Notes: generated from the sequence alone by a model not told the origin. DNA of 64,000 bases from Scenedesmus sp. ARA3 (GCA_004335835.1 RWJK01001328.1:1-64000); one strand, 5' to 3'. Positions 11,916 through 23,643 are shown, numbered from the stretch's first letter. Numbers and translations: made by a program.

Positions 11916-14307
11916 TCAGTCTGCCGCATGCACCGCCTCTCGCCTGCGCCGCGCCACCTCGCGCTGCGCCAGCACCTCCAGGAAGCGCCGCTCACTCATG
12001 TCTGACACTGCCACGCCAGCCTCAATGGACGCCTGCAGGACAAGCAGCACAACATTGTACGTTGGTCAATGTAACAGTCAAAGTAACAACAGACACAGTT
12101 GGCGTGCACCTCCAGGAAGGGCCGCTCACTCATGTCTAACGCTGCCACGCCTGCCTCGATGGATGCCTGCAGGACAGAGCAAGTGAGCAACTGTGGTGTG
12201 ACTAGGAGCCACAGGGTTAGCTGAGCGAGGAGCTTGTGCAACAGCAGAGTGGGGCCCCAGTGGGAGCTAAGCTGAGGTTAATCGTCACAGGCTGTATAAA
12301 CAAGTTGCAGGAAGCACACTATGCAAGAGCAACAGAACAGTGCAAGATGATGCTTAATCACAAGTCTAAAATGGTCTGAGGTGGCTGGCGGCAGCGATAG
12401 TTGAACAAGAGAGGAGGCTCAGCACGAGCATGGCAAAAGCTGGGTAGCCTCTTCACAGCACCCACCGGCAGCAGTGGCATACAGTGGCACAGCCACGGCG
12501 CAGTATCGGCAGCAAACACAACGCTACATCATGCACAGCCCGCAAGAGGCAACAGGCAGCACAGCACTGCCCACACCAAGCTTCATTGCATACACACAGA
12601 AATTATGAATGAGATCTGCCACTGACCGTGTAAGCTTCCACGATAGAGTCCGGGTAGACTTGCAGCATCAGCGCCGCCAGCGCCCGAATGGCACCAGCCA
12701 CTCGCACCACAGCCTCCCGCTGCTGCTTGCTAGGACCCCCAGCAGCAGCTGCTGCTGCTGCAATTGCCGCAGGGTTGCCGCCTGCCGCCGCTGCTACGGT
12801 GCTCGGCTGCTGCTGCTCGGGAGCTGCTGGTGCTGCTGCTTGCTGCTGCTGCTGCTGCTGCAGCGGTGCGCCGTCCTCACCACGGGGGATGTGGGGAGAC
12901 AGCCATATGAGCCCGTTGAGGCCTGCAGAGGCAGCAGCAGTCAACACAAACTGGTGTACGTGTGAAAGATGCACGGCTCACAATACATGAGCGGCTGCAC
13001 CGTAGTAGAGACAGCAGGCAACAGACGGACTCATCTGGTTTGATGCAATGCCACATGTACACCAGCAGGCAGAAACTGCCAGAACAGCCAAGCTTATTCA
13101 TTACACCATTCGCAGATAGCCAGGTGGAGTACAAGCACATTTTGGCGGACGAGCTGCTGGCAATGCAGCGCCAGCCTTGTTCACTGGGGCTGGGCAACCG
13201 CTGCATGCATCATGCACCAACCGCCAGCCCACCGCCAGCCCACCGCCAGCCCACCACCAGCCCACCACCAGCCCACCACCAGCCCACCGCCGGCCCACCA
13301 CCAGCCCAGTTCACCTGCGATGACGTCCACGTCCAGCCCCTGCAGCGTGGTGAAGTGGAAGCGCTGCTTGCGCACCAGCTTGGGCTGCACCACCACCAGC
13401 TGCCCACCACACAGCTGCAGCAGTGGTGTAGCATGGCAACAGGCAGGCAGGCGGTACAATGTCGGCTGCTTGGATAGATTTGATGCAGAGCTCTAGCGTA
13501 AGCAGGCCTGCTGCTCAAGGCTGGCGGCACCACCACCAGCAGTACTCGCCAGACAGCTGCAGCACGCGTCATCACAATGTGAGTTGTTGGATCGAACTAA
13601 GTTAGCACAACCGCCGCACCGCAAGCATGCACCAGCTTGGGCTGCACCACCACCAGCTGCCCGCCAGACAGCTGCAGCGCGCAACACACAACTCATGTCA
13701 TGAAGAAAGCATGTAGTAAAAATTAACAAACTGAATCAGCAAGCATAACGACCAAGCCAGAAGGCATGCATCGAATACAGCAGGGACCAGCAGCCCATGT
13801 TAGATGCTGCAAGGACATGCATGCCAGCACCGCACCTTGCCGAACTTCACGCTGCGCGTGTGCAGCTGGATGCCGCCATCCTGGTTCTTGCCCTGAACCT
13901 CAGCCTGCGGAAGCAGCAGCAGCCACACGATGCAAATCAAATCTCCAAAATGTGTCAGAGCAGGCACATATGTACTCGCAGCAGTACTAGGCACCTTTGC
14001 AATGAAGGACATGTGCATGCAGCAGCTGCAGGCACACGCTGCACATGTAAGCTCCTGTCACGCGCACACGCCAGCAGCTGATGCAAGCTGTATCAGCAGC
14101 TACTGGAGCATCGCTTCTCAACTGTGCTCTACTCTACACCTTGCCCCGCATCTGCCAGCACGCAAATTCCTACTGCTGCTGTTGCTGCTGCGCTGAGCAA
14201 CTGCAGGTGCAGCAGCGCTGCCGCCGGCGGCCCACTCACGCTGATGAGGTCGCCCTCGCGGAACATGCTGCGCATGTTGAGCTCATCCTCCGCATTGCGG
14301 CGACGCT

Positions 14308-14353
<46 letters not shown>

Positions 14354-16081
14354 AAGTTACCAGCACCGCCTGCACGTGTGCTGTGCATTCAATGAGCTGT
14401 GCATGTGGTGACAAGCATGAGAACGGCCTGATGCATGCTTCTGCATGCTTTGCTGCACAAGTCCACTCTGCAGGCGAGTGTACAATGCTGCTACTGTTGT
14501 TGCATCTGGTGCTGCCGCTGCTGGCGTGCGCCCACCTGCACCCCGCCTGGCAGGTTGACAGCACTGATCAGCAGGCCAGCCTCCTGCCTACTGTTGAGGT
14601 CAACCTTCCAGCGCTTGCCCGCAATCTGTCAAACAATGTGATAACCACACGAGCAACGCAAGCAAGTGCAGTATGGTTATGTTGTGGGGTAAGTGGTTTA
14701 ACGTGAGGCATAGTAGGAGGCAATGCAAGCAACACTTGGCATTTGCAGCATGTGTGTCAGCCAACTGCCGTGCGTGCCGCTGCCATGCTGCCCCACTGAG
14801 GTCACCAACATGCTGCTGCTCTGCTGCTGCAGCTCCTGCTGGAGGTGCTGCTGCTGCTGCTGTCTGCTGCTGCTGCTGCTGCTGGTACTATACTGCTGCT
14901 TCCGCTGCTGTCTGCTCCTGGCTGGTTGCTGCTGCTGCTGCCTCACCTCAGTCACCCTGCCCACCACGACATCACCAACCTCTGGCGTGTACCTGCAGCA
15001 GCACAACAGCACAGCCACACAAGAATCACATGGTAACACTTCAAGGAGAGAGAGACAAACTGGAGAACAGAGGCGACAGACACACTCCAGGCACAGCCAC
15101 TTTTGCTGCCATCAAGCTCCTGCTCATCAACATCACCACCTGCTGTAGGTGTGCCTTTCACGTTACCCAGCATTATCAGGGATGCAACACACTGCAAACG
15201 TCCTTTCAATCATTGCTGTATAGCATGCTGCCTGCTGCCTGCTGTATAACATGCTGCATGCTGTGTGCTGCATGCTACCTTGCTGTATAGCATGCTGCAT
15301 GCTGTGTGCTGCATTGCTGCAGCACATGCTGTGTGCTGCACTGCTGTAGCACATGCTGTGTGCTGCATGCTGCGTGCTGCCGGCTGTGTGTATACATACA
15401 CTGTGTGCTGCTGCTCCCAGATCCCTGCTGTCTGCTGCTGCCACCCTCACCTGCTCTTCACCGGCTGCACGTAGATGAGCTTGTCGATGCGCTGCACCAC
15501 ACCACACAGCGTGGCCAGCAGCCGGCCCTCAACCAGCGCAGTGCCGTGGCCCCTGCAGGGGTCACACGCGATTATGCCACAGATAGCCGTTGAAAAGGGT
15601 GCATAAGAATGATGCACAATGCCAGGTTGTGATGCACACAAGTGTGATGTATCACACGGGGTGCAGAGCAAGTGCGCCTGCAAGGCAGCTGCGGAATACT
15701 GGTCTCTGCAGGCTACTGTTGTTGAGATGACGGGTAACTTTTTTAAGTGCCAGCCGCTGCTGCTTGAACTGCAAATATGGTAAATAGGCTCAATTCCAAG
15801 AAAACTACAGTATATAGCAGAGTTGAAACAGCAGCAGCATCGCCAGCACCGACGGCAGCAGCAGCAGCAGTAGCAGCAATGCTGAGGTGATGGCCACAGG
15901 CTGCTGGCATACGTATGCTACTCCTGTCAGCTTACTTTAGGAAGTCTGGCTCCTCTGTGTCTATTGTATCGCCAACACAAACGTATGCCGATTCTGGTGT
16001 GCTTTTTGCCACCGCCTTCAAAGTCTTGCTTATAAGCTTGAGGTTGCTGCCAGCCTCGAAGCTTTGTACAACAACAGACAT
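11916..16081 (-). CDS. RRP4: Exosome complex component RRP4 (EXOSC2), 343 aa
   Basis: Cap subunit of the RNA exosome, which threads RNA into the 3'-5' decay and processing machine in nucleus and cytoplasm. Exons: 16081-15936, 15552-15451, 14992-14947, 14625-14536, 14305-14240, 13904-13836, 13414-13315, 12922-12627, 12032-11916; together 344 codons with stop, all phases consistent. Family landmarks in order: GHGTALVEG N-terminal strand; S1 domain start YTPEVGDVVVGRVTE; KRWKVDLNSRQEAGLLIS; NLPGGVQRRRNAEDELNM; FREGDLIS; QLHTRSVKFGK; KH-domain start GLNGLIWLSP; C-terminal ASIEAGVAVSDMSERRF. The ATG at 16079-16081 begins MSVVVQSFEAG. A Gln/Ala-rich insert sits inside the KH region (exon 8), so the protein is longer than animal RRP4. 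Introns 6 and 8 hold duplicated pieces of exons 7 and 9, listed separately. Confidence 0.95.
12110..12166 (-). repeat. Complete in-frame 57-nt cassette exon copy in RRP4 intron 8
   Basis: The copy has acceptor CTGCAG before 12166 and donor GAG|GTGCAC after 12110. It encodes 19 residues beginning ASIEAGVAALDMSERPF, against ASIEAGVAVSDMSERRF at the start of the real last exon (12032-11916). The upstream exon ends in phase 0 and 57 is a multiple of three, so inclusion would duplicate this stretch of the C-terminus without a frameshift. Most differences from the exon are conservative or silent. Confidence 0.85.
13221..13314. repeat. 11-bp minisatellite at a 5' splice site (RRP4 intron 7)
   Basis: About eight tandem units of AGCCCACCRCC on the + strand, lying directly against the exon 7 donor. 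The transcript-sense unit contains GGTGGGCTGG. It is the second occurrence in the window of a GTGGGC-type array starting at a donor. Confidence 0.9.
13525..13671 (-). repeat. Two truncated copies of RRP4 exon 7 in intron 6
   Basis: Copy one, 13671-13631, follows CTGCAG and reads LSGGQLVVVQPKLV, against LCGGQLVVVQPKLV at the start of exon 7 (13414-13315). Copy two, about 13556-13525, keeps the acceptor and the LSG start but is partly rearranged. Both lie 5' of the intact exon in transcript order. Confidence 0.8.
14308..14352. repeat. (CAG)15 microsatellite before RRP4 exon 5 acceptor
   Basis: CAG on the plus strand, CTG in the RRP4 transcript, ending in the acceptor CTGCAG of exon 14305-14240. 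Confidence 0.95.
15210..15390. repeat. GCATGCTGTGTGCTGC minisatellite in RRP4 intron 2
   Basis: Imperfect tandem units built from GCATGCTGTGTGCTGCA and TGCTGTATAGCATGCTGC. The units contain the palindrome GCATGC, so single strands could fold. It lies within an intron with no coding function evident. Confidence 0.8.
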
Positions 16082-17160
16082 AGCTTATCGAGCGACCTCA
16101 AGGTGTATCAACGTGTCAAGCTATCACAGCTGCAGGTCCGTTGTTTGTCTCGATGTATCAACCTACTGCAGTGCTGCTGTATGATGGCGAAGAACCGATT
16201 CAGTAAACGATCGGTTTATTGTGCGTTGGGCTGCTCTGCTGTGCGTTGGAGGCTTTCTGGAACTCAAAACACCACCAGAGAGCCCTAGTGAGTGACAGCC
16301 TAGCTGTGTGTCAGCCATTCTGGCCATCAGCTTCTCTCACATAGCCGAGCAATGACAAGTGTATGGTGTTGAACTGTATTTGACGACGCTCTGACCTTGA
16401 TCGTGGATAGTCACTAGGACACCCTTCCTTTACCGCACGGACCACCGGTGCGGCAGCTCCAGAGCTAAGGAGAGCTGATACACAGAAGGATCGAGGTAAG
16501 AAATACGGAACTCAGCCATCAGCAGGACATGTGGCAACCGTCTGTGCACTGAAGCATTGCAGCCGAGCGTCTGGAGGGTGGTGACAGCCTGCTTCTTTCA
16601 GCTGCGTAGCACTGCTAGTGCACCTGATGCACTTCGTTCAGCGTTTGATAGATGCTAAGTAGCCATTGCATGGCTTTCGGCGGCAACAAATCGTGCACCC
16701 CTCAACTAGCTTCAAGCAGCGCTGCGCCGAGCCAGGTCACCGTCAAGTCATCCAATGAATGTACAATTTGTTGATAGCTCCAATGATGTCAATATCTATT
16801 TGCTTTAGCTGGCTCCATTGACGGTCAATCCTGTTTCCTCCCACACCGTTGCACTTGCTGGTCTACTCGCAGCACCCTTCCGCAGCAATAGCACAGCCAG
16901 CTAGCAGTACTTGGCAGTTCGGTGCACACTGCTCCCTCTAAACACCCTGAGCAGCAATAGCAGCAGCAGCAGCAACAGCCGCTGCAGTGCACCCACCCAC
17001 CCGGGGTGCAACGCCAGCATCCCAGCAGGCGCAGGAGCAGCTTCGCAGCTCCTGCACCCTGCCCCAGCAACCGCAGCAGCTGGAGGGCGCTGTAGTGCAT
17101 GGTAGGGCTGCTGCACCTGCCAGGAGGAGCACGCCACACCTGCACATCACCACCTGCAGC
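16082..17160. promoter_or_regulatory. Shared 5' region between divergent RRP4 and sulfotransferase genes
   Basis: About 1.08 kb separates the start codons of RRP4 (minus) and the sulfotransferase (plus), so the stretch must hold both promoters and 5' UTRs. It is nearly free of CAG/CTG repeats until about 16940, where the sulfotransferase leader begins to show them. No TATA box was identified with confidence. Confidence 0.6.
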
Positions 17161-19673
17161 ATGACAGGCAGCGGCAGCAGCAGCAGCAGGTATGAGCTGC
17201 CGGGATCCCGCCCCACCAGCCCAACCAAGAGCAGCGGCGGCGTGCGCAGCATGCGCCATTCATCATACATTATGGTACTGGCAATGCTGCTGCTGGTTGG
17301 CTTAGTGTCGCAGTGGGGATCCGTGAGCAGCAGCAGCAGCAGCTCTGCATTGCAGCAGAAGAACAGCGGAAAGCTCGGCTGGAATGACTCACGCCAGCTG
17401 CGCATGCAGGCAGCCGCTAGCGACACCGCCGCCGCAGCAGCAGCAAGCGCAAGCGGCGACGCCTCCACCGCCACCAGCAGCAGCAGCAGCAGCACTGCCG
17501 GCAGTACCTCCAGCAGCAGCAGCAGCAGCAGCAAAGGCCACGGCGTGAAGTTCACGGAGACGTTTCCTGAGCTCGGCAGTGCTCCGCAAGTGCAGCAGCT
17601 GCAGCCCACAATCCACGGCCACATGCAGAAGCAGGGCCACCTGGCTTGGGAGCACTGGTCAACGAAGCGACATGAGGCTCGGTTTGACCACTTTCTGTCG
17701 TGGCGCATGAACAGGACGCTGTTGGGGCGGCCGGCTGCAACAGCGGAGAGTTACACCTGCAAAGGCGCAGACCACCCAAAGCTGCCGTTCCCAGGCTGCC
17801 ATGTGTTCATAAACCACAAGTGAGTGGTGGTTTAGTGGTTTGGTATACCCTTGAGCTGACAGCAGCAGCATAATAACGCTTTATGCACCTGGCCGGATTC
17901 AGTACATGCGCAAGAGTTGCCAATAACTCAGCGATGTGCTGTATCCGGCATATGTGCTGGCTGCCACAGATCTTTGAAGCAGCTTCTCCTGCAGCTGTCT
18001 GGTAAAAAAAAGGTACTCGTGTTGTATGTCTTTCTACATGCTGTCGAGGTCCTCTGTGTCGTCCTCCGATGCTCTGCACCTCACTCCCTGCTGCCTTCCC
18101 CTCTTCTTCCACAACCTGTCATCTCAACTGTTACAACTGTGCACAAACTACAACCTGCAACCCACGCACAGGTACAAGTACATCTACATCCGCAGCCCCA
18201 AGGCCGCCTCCACCTGCATTGTACACATCTGTTCTTCAGGCTCTGACACGCGCGCCTGTGCTCTGCTGCTGTCTTTCGTTTGCTTTGCGTGACTTGCTCC
18301 GCTTCCAACAGGTACAAGTACATCTACATCCGCAGCCCGAAAGCCGCCTCCACCAGCATTGTGGACGAGCTGGGCGAGTGCAACAATGAGCGCACACGCG
18401 GCGCCAACAGCAGCACATGCATGGGTATGCATGGCACATGGGAGCACTGGTACAAGGACCCCAAGAACATCACAGACATGTGGCGCGACTACTTTGTGTT
18501 TGGGTTTGTGCGCAACCCCTGGAAGCGCGCGTACAGCCTGTTCAAGTACATGCAGAGCGACGGCTGCATGGCGGGGTGAGCGGCTGTGTACTGTTGTTAC
18601 TTATGTGTTATTTTTGTTTGTATCAAATTTCTCAAGTAAAGTGTGCACCTGTGTGGCAGGGAACAGCAGCAGAGAGCAGCATACAGCCAGTGAAATGATA
18701 TGTGCCTGGGGATAATAGTTATCACGAGCAGCATCAGGAGCAGCAGCGCATGAAGATAAAGGACAACAGCCACCAAGACCTCTGCCACAGCAGATGCATG
18801 GACAGCATGCTGACTTTGTATAAAATAAAAGTTGCAACTCTAGCCTTACGTCCGCTGCTGACACGCGTCTTGCTGCCTGCCGCTGCCGCCATCTGTCACC
18901 GCACAATTCAAACCTCCGAATGTAACAACAGTGACAGCCTCACGCAGCCGCACTGCCAGGTGGCCTGGGGAGACTTCTGTGTGGATCCCTGGGGCAGCAG
19001 CGATGCAGTGCATGATGCAGGCTGCCTGATGCGCAGCAAGAGCTACATGTACTTCCATATGATGGATCAATTCCACTGCATGGTCACAAGTGAGGGCCAG
19101 TGGGCTGTTGACTACATCGGGCGCGTGGAGTCGGCGAATGAAGACTGGAAAGATGTGAGTGGCGGCGAGGCTTGCAGCAGCAGACGTGTGTGATGATGTG
19201 CAGCAAGTTGGCAGTGGTGGCTGGGTGGGGTGGATTGGGGTGAGGTGGCCAGCAGGGCAGGGCGGCAGCTGACCATGCCATCAGTAAGAGAGTCACTGTA
19301 CACACTGACACTGATGAGCATGAAGCCAGCCGCGTGAGCTAGACCGGATGACAAACAGCAGGCCAGCACATGCAGGAACCTGGACACCTTATCCTCAACT
19401 GCATGTGTTGCTGACACTGCTGCTGCTGCTGCTGCTGTGAAACAATACTGAAATCAATTGCAGGTGCTTGCTGCGATCAACCAGCGCCGTGAGCCTGAGA
19501 TGCCAGAGATCCCCTACAACCCCCTGGTCCCTAAAAACGTACGCAACGGCAGCGTGTCTGATCCTTTTGCGGGCGACAACGCACACTGCCTGGATGCAGT
19601 TAGCTCCTGGTACGCATGCGACATAGACAAGTATGGATACCTGAAAGGCGCCTCTGCCAAGCGGTCAGATTGA
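17161..19673 (+). CDS. Type II membrane sulfotransferase (Sulfotransfer_2-like), 451 aa
   Basis: Predicted Golgi enzyme moving sulfate from PAPS to a glycan acceptor. Exons: 17161-17819, 18312-18575, 18932-19154, 19464-19673; 452 codons with stop. ATG 17161 is the first in-frame methionine. Residues 36-50 (YIMVLAMLLLVGLVS) form one membrane anchor near the N-terminus, followed by a Ser/Ala-rich stem to about residue 130. The 5'-phosphosulfate loop is YKYIYIRSPKAASTSI (221-236); the 3'-phosphate-binding motif is FVRNPWKRAYSLF in exon 2. The C-terminal region has GQWAVDYIGRVESANEDW, typical of this superfamily (cf. carbohydrate sulfotransferases), and several Cys that may pair. A truncated copy of exon 2 lies in intron 1. 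Acceptor sugar unknown; extracellular matrix or cell-wall polysaccharide is an inference. Confidence 0.85.
18172..18222 (+). repeat. Truncated copy of sulfotransferase exon 2 (PAPS-binding loop)
   Basis: After the acceptor CGCACAG the sequence repeats the first ~49 nt of exon 2 (18312 onward) almost exactly, encoding YKYIYIRSPKAASTCI. The copy therefore carries the catalytic-loop coding sequence with one Ser to Cys change, then diverges. A possible weak donor is GCATT|GTACAC. Confidence 0.85.
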
Positions 19674-20191
19674 AGGGCATGATGTTTGGCTGAAGCGCAA
19701 CGCAACGCAACCCCAATGCGACAAAACTTATGCGACGCAGAGTCCTGGCATTTGTGAGGCGATGGCTGGCCAGTTGGAAACACATTGGCGACGCTTGCAG
19801 TTGACTGCAGCTGACAGCTATGCAGCTAGCCAGCAGCAGAAGTGTGTTGCTTGGCGACGGTGCAGTAGCCTGGTTTTGATGCTGCGGCATGTGTTGGCAG
19901 ATGCTGCCCTGTGTCAACGGAGCGTTCCTGCCAACTGCAGGCAGCGGCAATGGTGCAAAAGTCTGACACAGCCGCCAATGCGCAACACGTGCATTGGCTG
20001 TATAGCAGCAGTTACGTGTCCATCCTAGGGACATCCCACCCACTTGACCACCATTTGAGGGATCTGTCCCTGAGCTATGTATGCAAACCCAGATCCAATG
20101 CATGTTGATTGCTGCTGCAACGCACATGCAGCAGTGCATGGGTCTCTGGCAGACTTGCACAATGCAATGCCAGCTGGGAAACCTAATCTAT

Positions 20192-20215
20192 GCCACTGGA
20201 CTTTGGTCCAGTGGC
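20192..20215. other. Perfect 10-bp-stem hairpin
   Basis: GCCACTGGAC and GTCCAGTGGC flank the loop TTTG with no mismatch. It lies in the long T/G-rich region and belongs to no recognised RNA family. Confidence 0.8.
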
Positions 20216-22435
20216 GCAGCGCATATGCTTGTGTATGTGTCTGTGCTGAGAGTGCCGGGAATGCAGCAACACAATGCGTGTGAAGTGCAGGCACTTCACT
20301 TTACTTTGGCATGAGGGAGCAGGACGCGCAAACCTACCCACACCACACTTGGCACACTTGAGGCACAGCATTTGCTAGTGTGCCCTGGCGCACACTGCTG
20401 TTGTTGCTGTAGCAGCTCGAGATGCATGCACACTACAGGTGTACTTGGCAGCTCGTTGTGCAGGTGGCGGGTGCAGACGGTAACGTCTGGGCACGCACAT
20501 GTGCTACGATGTGCTCAGTCTTGCCCGCACGTGCTGTGCTGTCCCGGCACTCCTGCTGCGAGCCTTTTGCTCCGTGCCTTTTGCATGTCATGACATATCC
20601 TGAGCAAGGGTGTTGGATACATGCTGGCATTGTGTATAGCCATTCCTAGCGGTTAGATTTGTGTTACTAAGGCTGGGATGACGGAATGACAATTATGATT
20701 TAGGTGGTGCAGCTGTGGCATCCTGCTGTTTTGTGTGACGCCTCATCACATGCCCACACACTGCACAGGATGCATGCATACTGCAGCACCGGCTGAGGCC
20801 TGCATTGATTCCTGCTTTTGCTTGCTGTCGTGGAGTGGATGAGAGCTGCAGCAGCACTGCCTGCGATGGTGTGGCGGCGGCTGTTGTAGTTAAAACCCAA
20901 TCTTAGTTGCTGTGTAGGCTTCTGCAAGGCTGCTCGGGCTTGCATACACTTTGCTTGGCAATGAGTGACTGTCACGTGACCTCATCTGCCAACGCAGCCC
21001 TGCAAACTTGCATCTGTATGCTTGAGTTCATATGAGCACTGCGACAGCAGGGCGTTCTTAGCTTGTGGATTGAAACTGCATGTGTGTAGCTGCTGCGATG
21101 CTATAGGAGTGGAATTGGGCGTTGAGATGTCGGTTTAGCATGACCTAGCGCCTGATTGCCGTGGGCGATGGTGCTGCAAACACAACAGCTGTGAGCTGCT
21201 AGTCATTGCATTGCCGTGGCAATCCACCAGGGTGATGCTTGAGTGCCGCACTGCGTCAGGAGTGTACTACAAGTTTGCGGCATTGGGCTGGGCCGTGCAT
21301 CTTGCAAAGCATGATGTGATGCTTTGAAGGCGGCGGCAGCAAACTTGTATCAGCAGCGTTGAATGTGATTGGCAGAAGGCATGCCTTTTGCAGCTTATTG
21401 TTGACAGCGGATTTCCAAACTACAGCACTGCATCCAGAGGCCAAACCCCAATCAGCGCGGAGGGTGATGTCAACTTGATGCTCAGGCGTTGCCAGCAGCA
21501 GACGGCACATGCCATGCTGCGTGTGCTACGGCAGTAACCCTGTACGCTAGCTGCAGGAGCAGCTGCTGTGGTGGAGAGGCAGTTGTGCAATTTTTCGGGT
21601 TGCAGCAGTCGCCGCGGCAGCTGCGTGCACTGAGGCATGCGGGGTGCTTACCAGATGGCTGGCGAGCATCAGCACATTGATGGCTGCAGCAGCAGCAGCA
21701 AGTCGCTGCTGTTACAGCTCTTGCGCATGCACGTTAGGATGGGTGTGGCACACGCTGCTGTGTGTGGGCTAGCAAAACTTGTAAGTCGTGTTGCGCCTGT
21801 GCATTAAAGGGAGGCTCGGCCTCGCACCACCAACCTTGTGGCTGGTGCTGTGCTGTGCTGGTGCTGTGCTGTGGTGCACTTGCTTGTTACAGTTGTGTTA
21901 CTTTCCGAGTGGGCTGGCTGGTGCGTGTGTTGGTGCTAGACGGCTCAACCAGCTGTGCGGAGCTGCTGATTTGAATTGTGTGGGCAAGCGAAGGCGTGTG
22001 CCTGCTGCTGCTGCCGGCATGAGAGCCGGTGTGGCATTGCCAGGGCTATCTCAGCGCATTGCTGACTCAGGACATGGAGGCTGATTGTGAGGATTGCACA
22101 AGGTAAAGCTGGAGGCAGCTATGTTCAGCATTTGCGGCTGTGACTAGCAGTGTAGTTGACCAAACTGGGGATAGAAGGTATTGTTGCAACTGGTGCAGCA
22201 GCTGTGCCTGCTTTAGCCACATGGGCTGGGGCAGAGTACATGAGGTGCCTCAGGCTGTACTTGTTGTATGCGCAGCAGCACATGCCAGACCTGGTACTGC
22301 ACGGTCTGTAGTGCTGCTGTGGTTGTGGGATGCGAGACGGCTGCTTCGCTACACTTGTAGTGCGGCGCTGCTGTCTGCACATGTCCTGCAGTCTGTGTGT
22401 GTGTGGTGCCTGGGGCCTGGATAATCTCAAGTAGA

Positions 22436-22472
22436 AGATCGTTCAACGATCTTAGTAAGATCTTAGTAAGAT
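22436..22472. other. Near-perfect palindrome followed by a tandem 11-mer
   Basis: AGATCGTT-C-AACGATCT (22436-22452) is a perfect inverted repeat with a one-base centre. It runs into two overlapping CTTAGTAAGAT copies (22451-22472). It sits about 40 bp before the TGTAA at 22512. Confidence 0.8.
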
Positions 22473-22511
22473 GACACAGCTGCGGGAGGGCGGCCCGCTG
22501 GTTCACGGCAT

Positions 22512-22516
22512 TGTAA
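22512..22516 (+). terminator. TGTAA poly(A) signal candidate
   Basis: Second TGTAA noticed after the sulfotransferase stop; an earlier one is at 21779-21783. Composition changes soon after it, which fits a transcript end, but nothing else proves which transcript uses it. Confidence 0.3.
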
Positions 22517-22576
22517 CAACTGCCCGGCCGGGGATGATCAGGGACACCAGAGTCATGTTACTATCAGACAGAGTAA

Positions 22577-23643
22577 TATAAGGTCTGCCACAAAAGACAC
22601 ATAGGAGCAGAAGCAGGAGCTGCACATGCTTGCAATCTGAGGTTCAGCAGCCATGGTGGCCTTTTGGGGGACCACTTCAGGCCATGTGAGTACTCACAAT
22701 TTGTGTGTTACGACGGGAACACAGCCCGTTTTCGAGCCAATGACAGGCTCATTGGGCAACCACTTGATCCATCAGCCATCCACTGGATTCGGCCAGTGAC
22801 TCTCATTATGCTGCATATACTTGAAGTTGTGGACCTGCTTGCACGTTGTACCAATTGAATACCTTTGTCTCATTTACAACCGTTGTGATTGCAGCAAGAT
22901 GCCTGCAGCCTTGGGCTCAGGAGCTACCAAGTTCTGCTGTTTGTAACAACTAAGACGGTGAGCACAAACGATACTAAAACAGGCTCCTGCGGCCGCCACT
23001 GCCGCAAACGCAAGGGTACTCCCAAGCGAGTGCATTCTTCCCTAGTCTTTCAAGTGGGCGGCTGGTGATGCAACACAGCATCTGGAGTCTGTGCACTGCA
23101 CAGCACCCTGAAAAGGCCTCGTCAACGCATTTTTGCATCAAGGTGACTACCAACAACAAGCACTGCGTGGATTTCATTGTAACAACTGGCAACAGTCTCA
23201 AGCGCTACACACCATTCAACGCCAACAGTATCCAGGAACGCTGCAGCAGTGCAAACCCTGTTCCTGTCGAGTCCGACTCGAAGGCTTCTTCGCATTCGTT
23301 GGACTGCCATGCCGCAGCCTGTCGCTCTGTACATGCAGCCTTGCACATGCACGCCTGCACATGCAGCCTTGCGCCCAACTGCACAGGCCAGCAGGCTGCA
23401 GCTGCCGCGTCAGCAGCCTTCAGGCACGCAGTGCTGGCTTATGCCATCAGGCGGCGGCCAGTGGTGGCACCGCCAGATGCTGCCTTCACAGAGCTGGAGG
23501 AGGCAATGTCTGACTTCTTCTGGGTGGCGCGGTTCATGGCGTACACCCTGCGCAGCAGACACGGCGGCGCATTCAGTCTGCATGTCAAGGTGCAAAGCCC
23601 TGAGGGAGAGTTTGCGTTTTACAACTTGAAAGCAGTGGGCTAA
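22577..23643 (+). CDS. Uncertain protein-coding region, unknown product
   Basis: Two stretches look coding by composition but match no family I recognise. The first (about 22577-22858) is open for about 90 codons and includes FRPCEYSQFVCYDGNTARFR and RLIGQPLDPSAIHWIRPV; it has no good start codon. The second is an ORF from ATG 23068 to a stop at 23641-23643 (191 codons), ending with ELEEAMSDFFWVARFMAY, FSLHVKVQSPEGEFAFYN and LKAVG. A donor-like ACG|GTGAGC (after 22956) and an acceptor-like TTTCAAG lie between them, but I could not join the two in frame with certainty. Both might be parts of one gene, or chance ORFs in GC-rich DNA. Confidence 0.28.

Larger units (their letters stand above)
19674..22576 (+). 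other. Long T/G-rich region after the sulfotransferase, possibly its 3' UTR
   Basis: About 2.9 kb with no convincing ORF. The + strand is rich in TGTG and TGCTG and poor in CAG runs, the composition also seen after the giant gene. It ends near TGTAA at 22512-22516. It contains hairpins at 20192-20215 and 22436-22452. An extended 3' UTR or a separate non-coding transcript are both possible. Confidence 0.4.
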
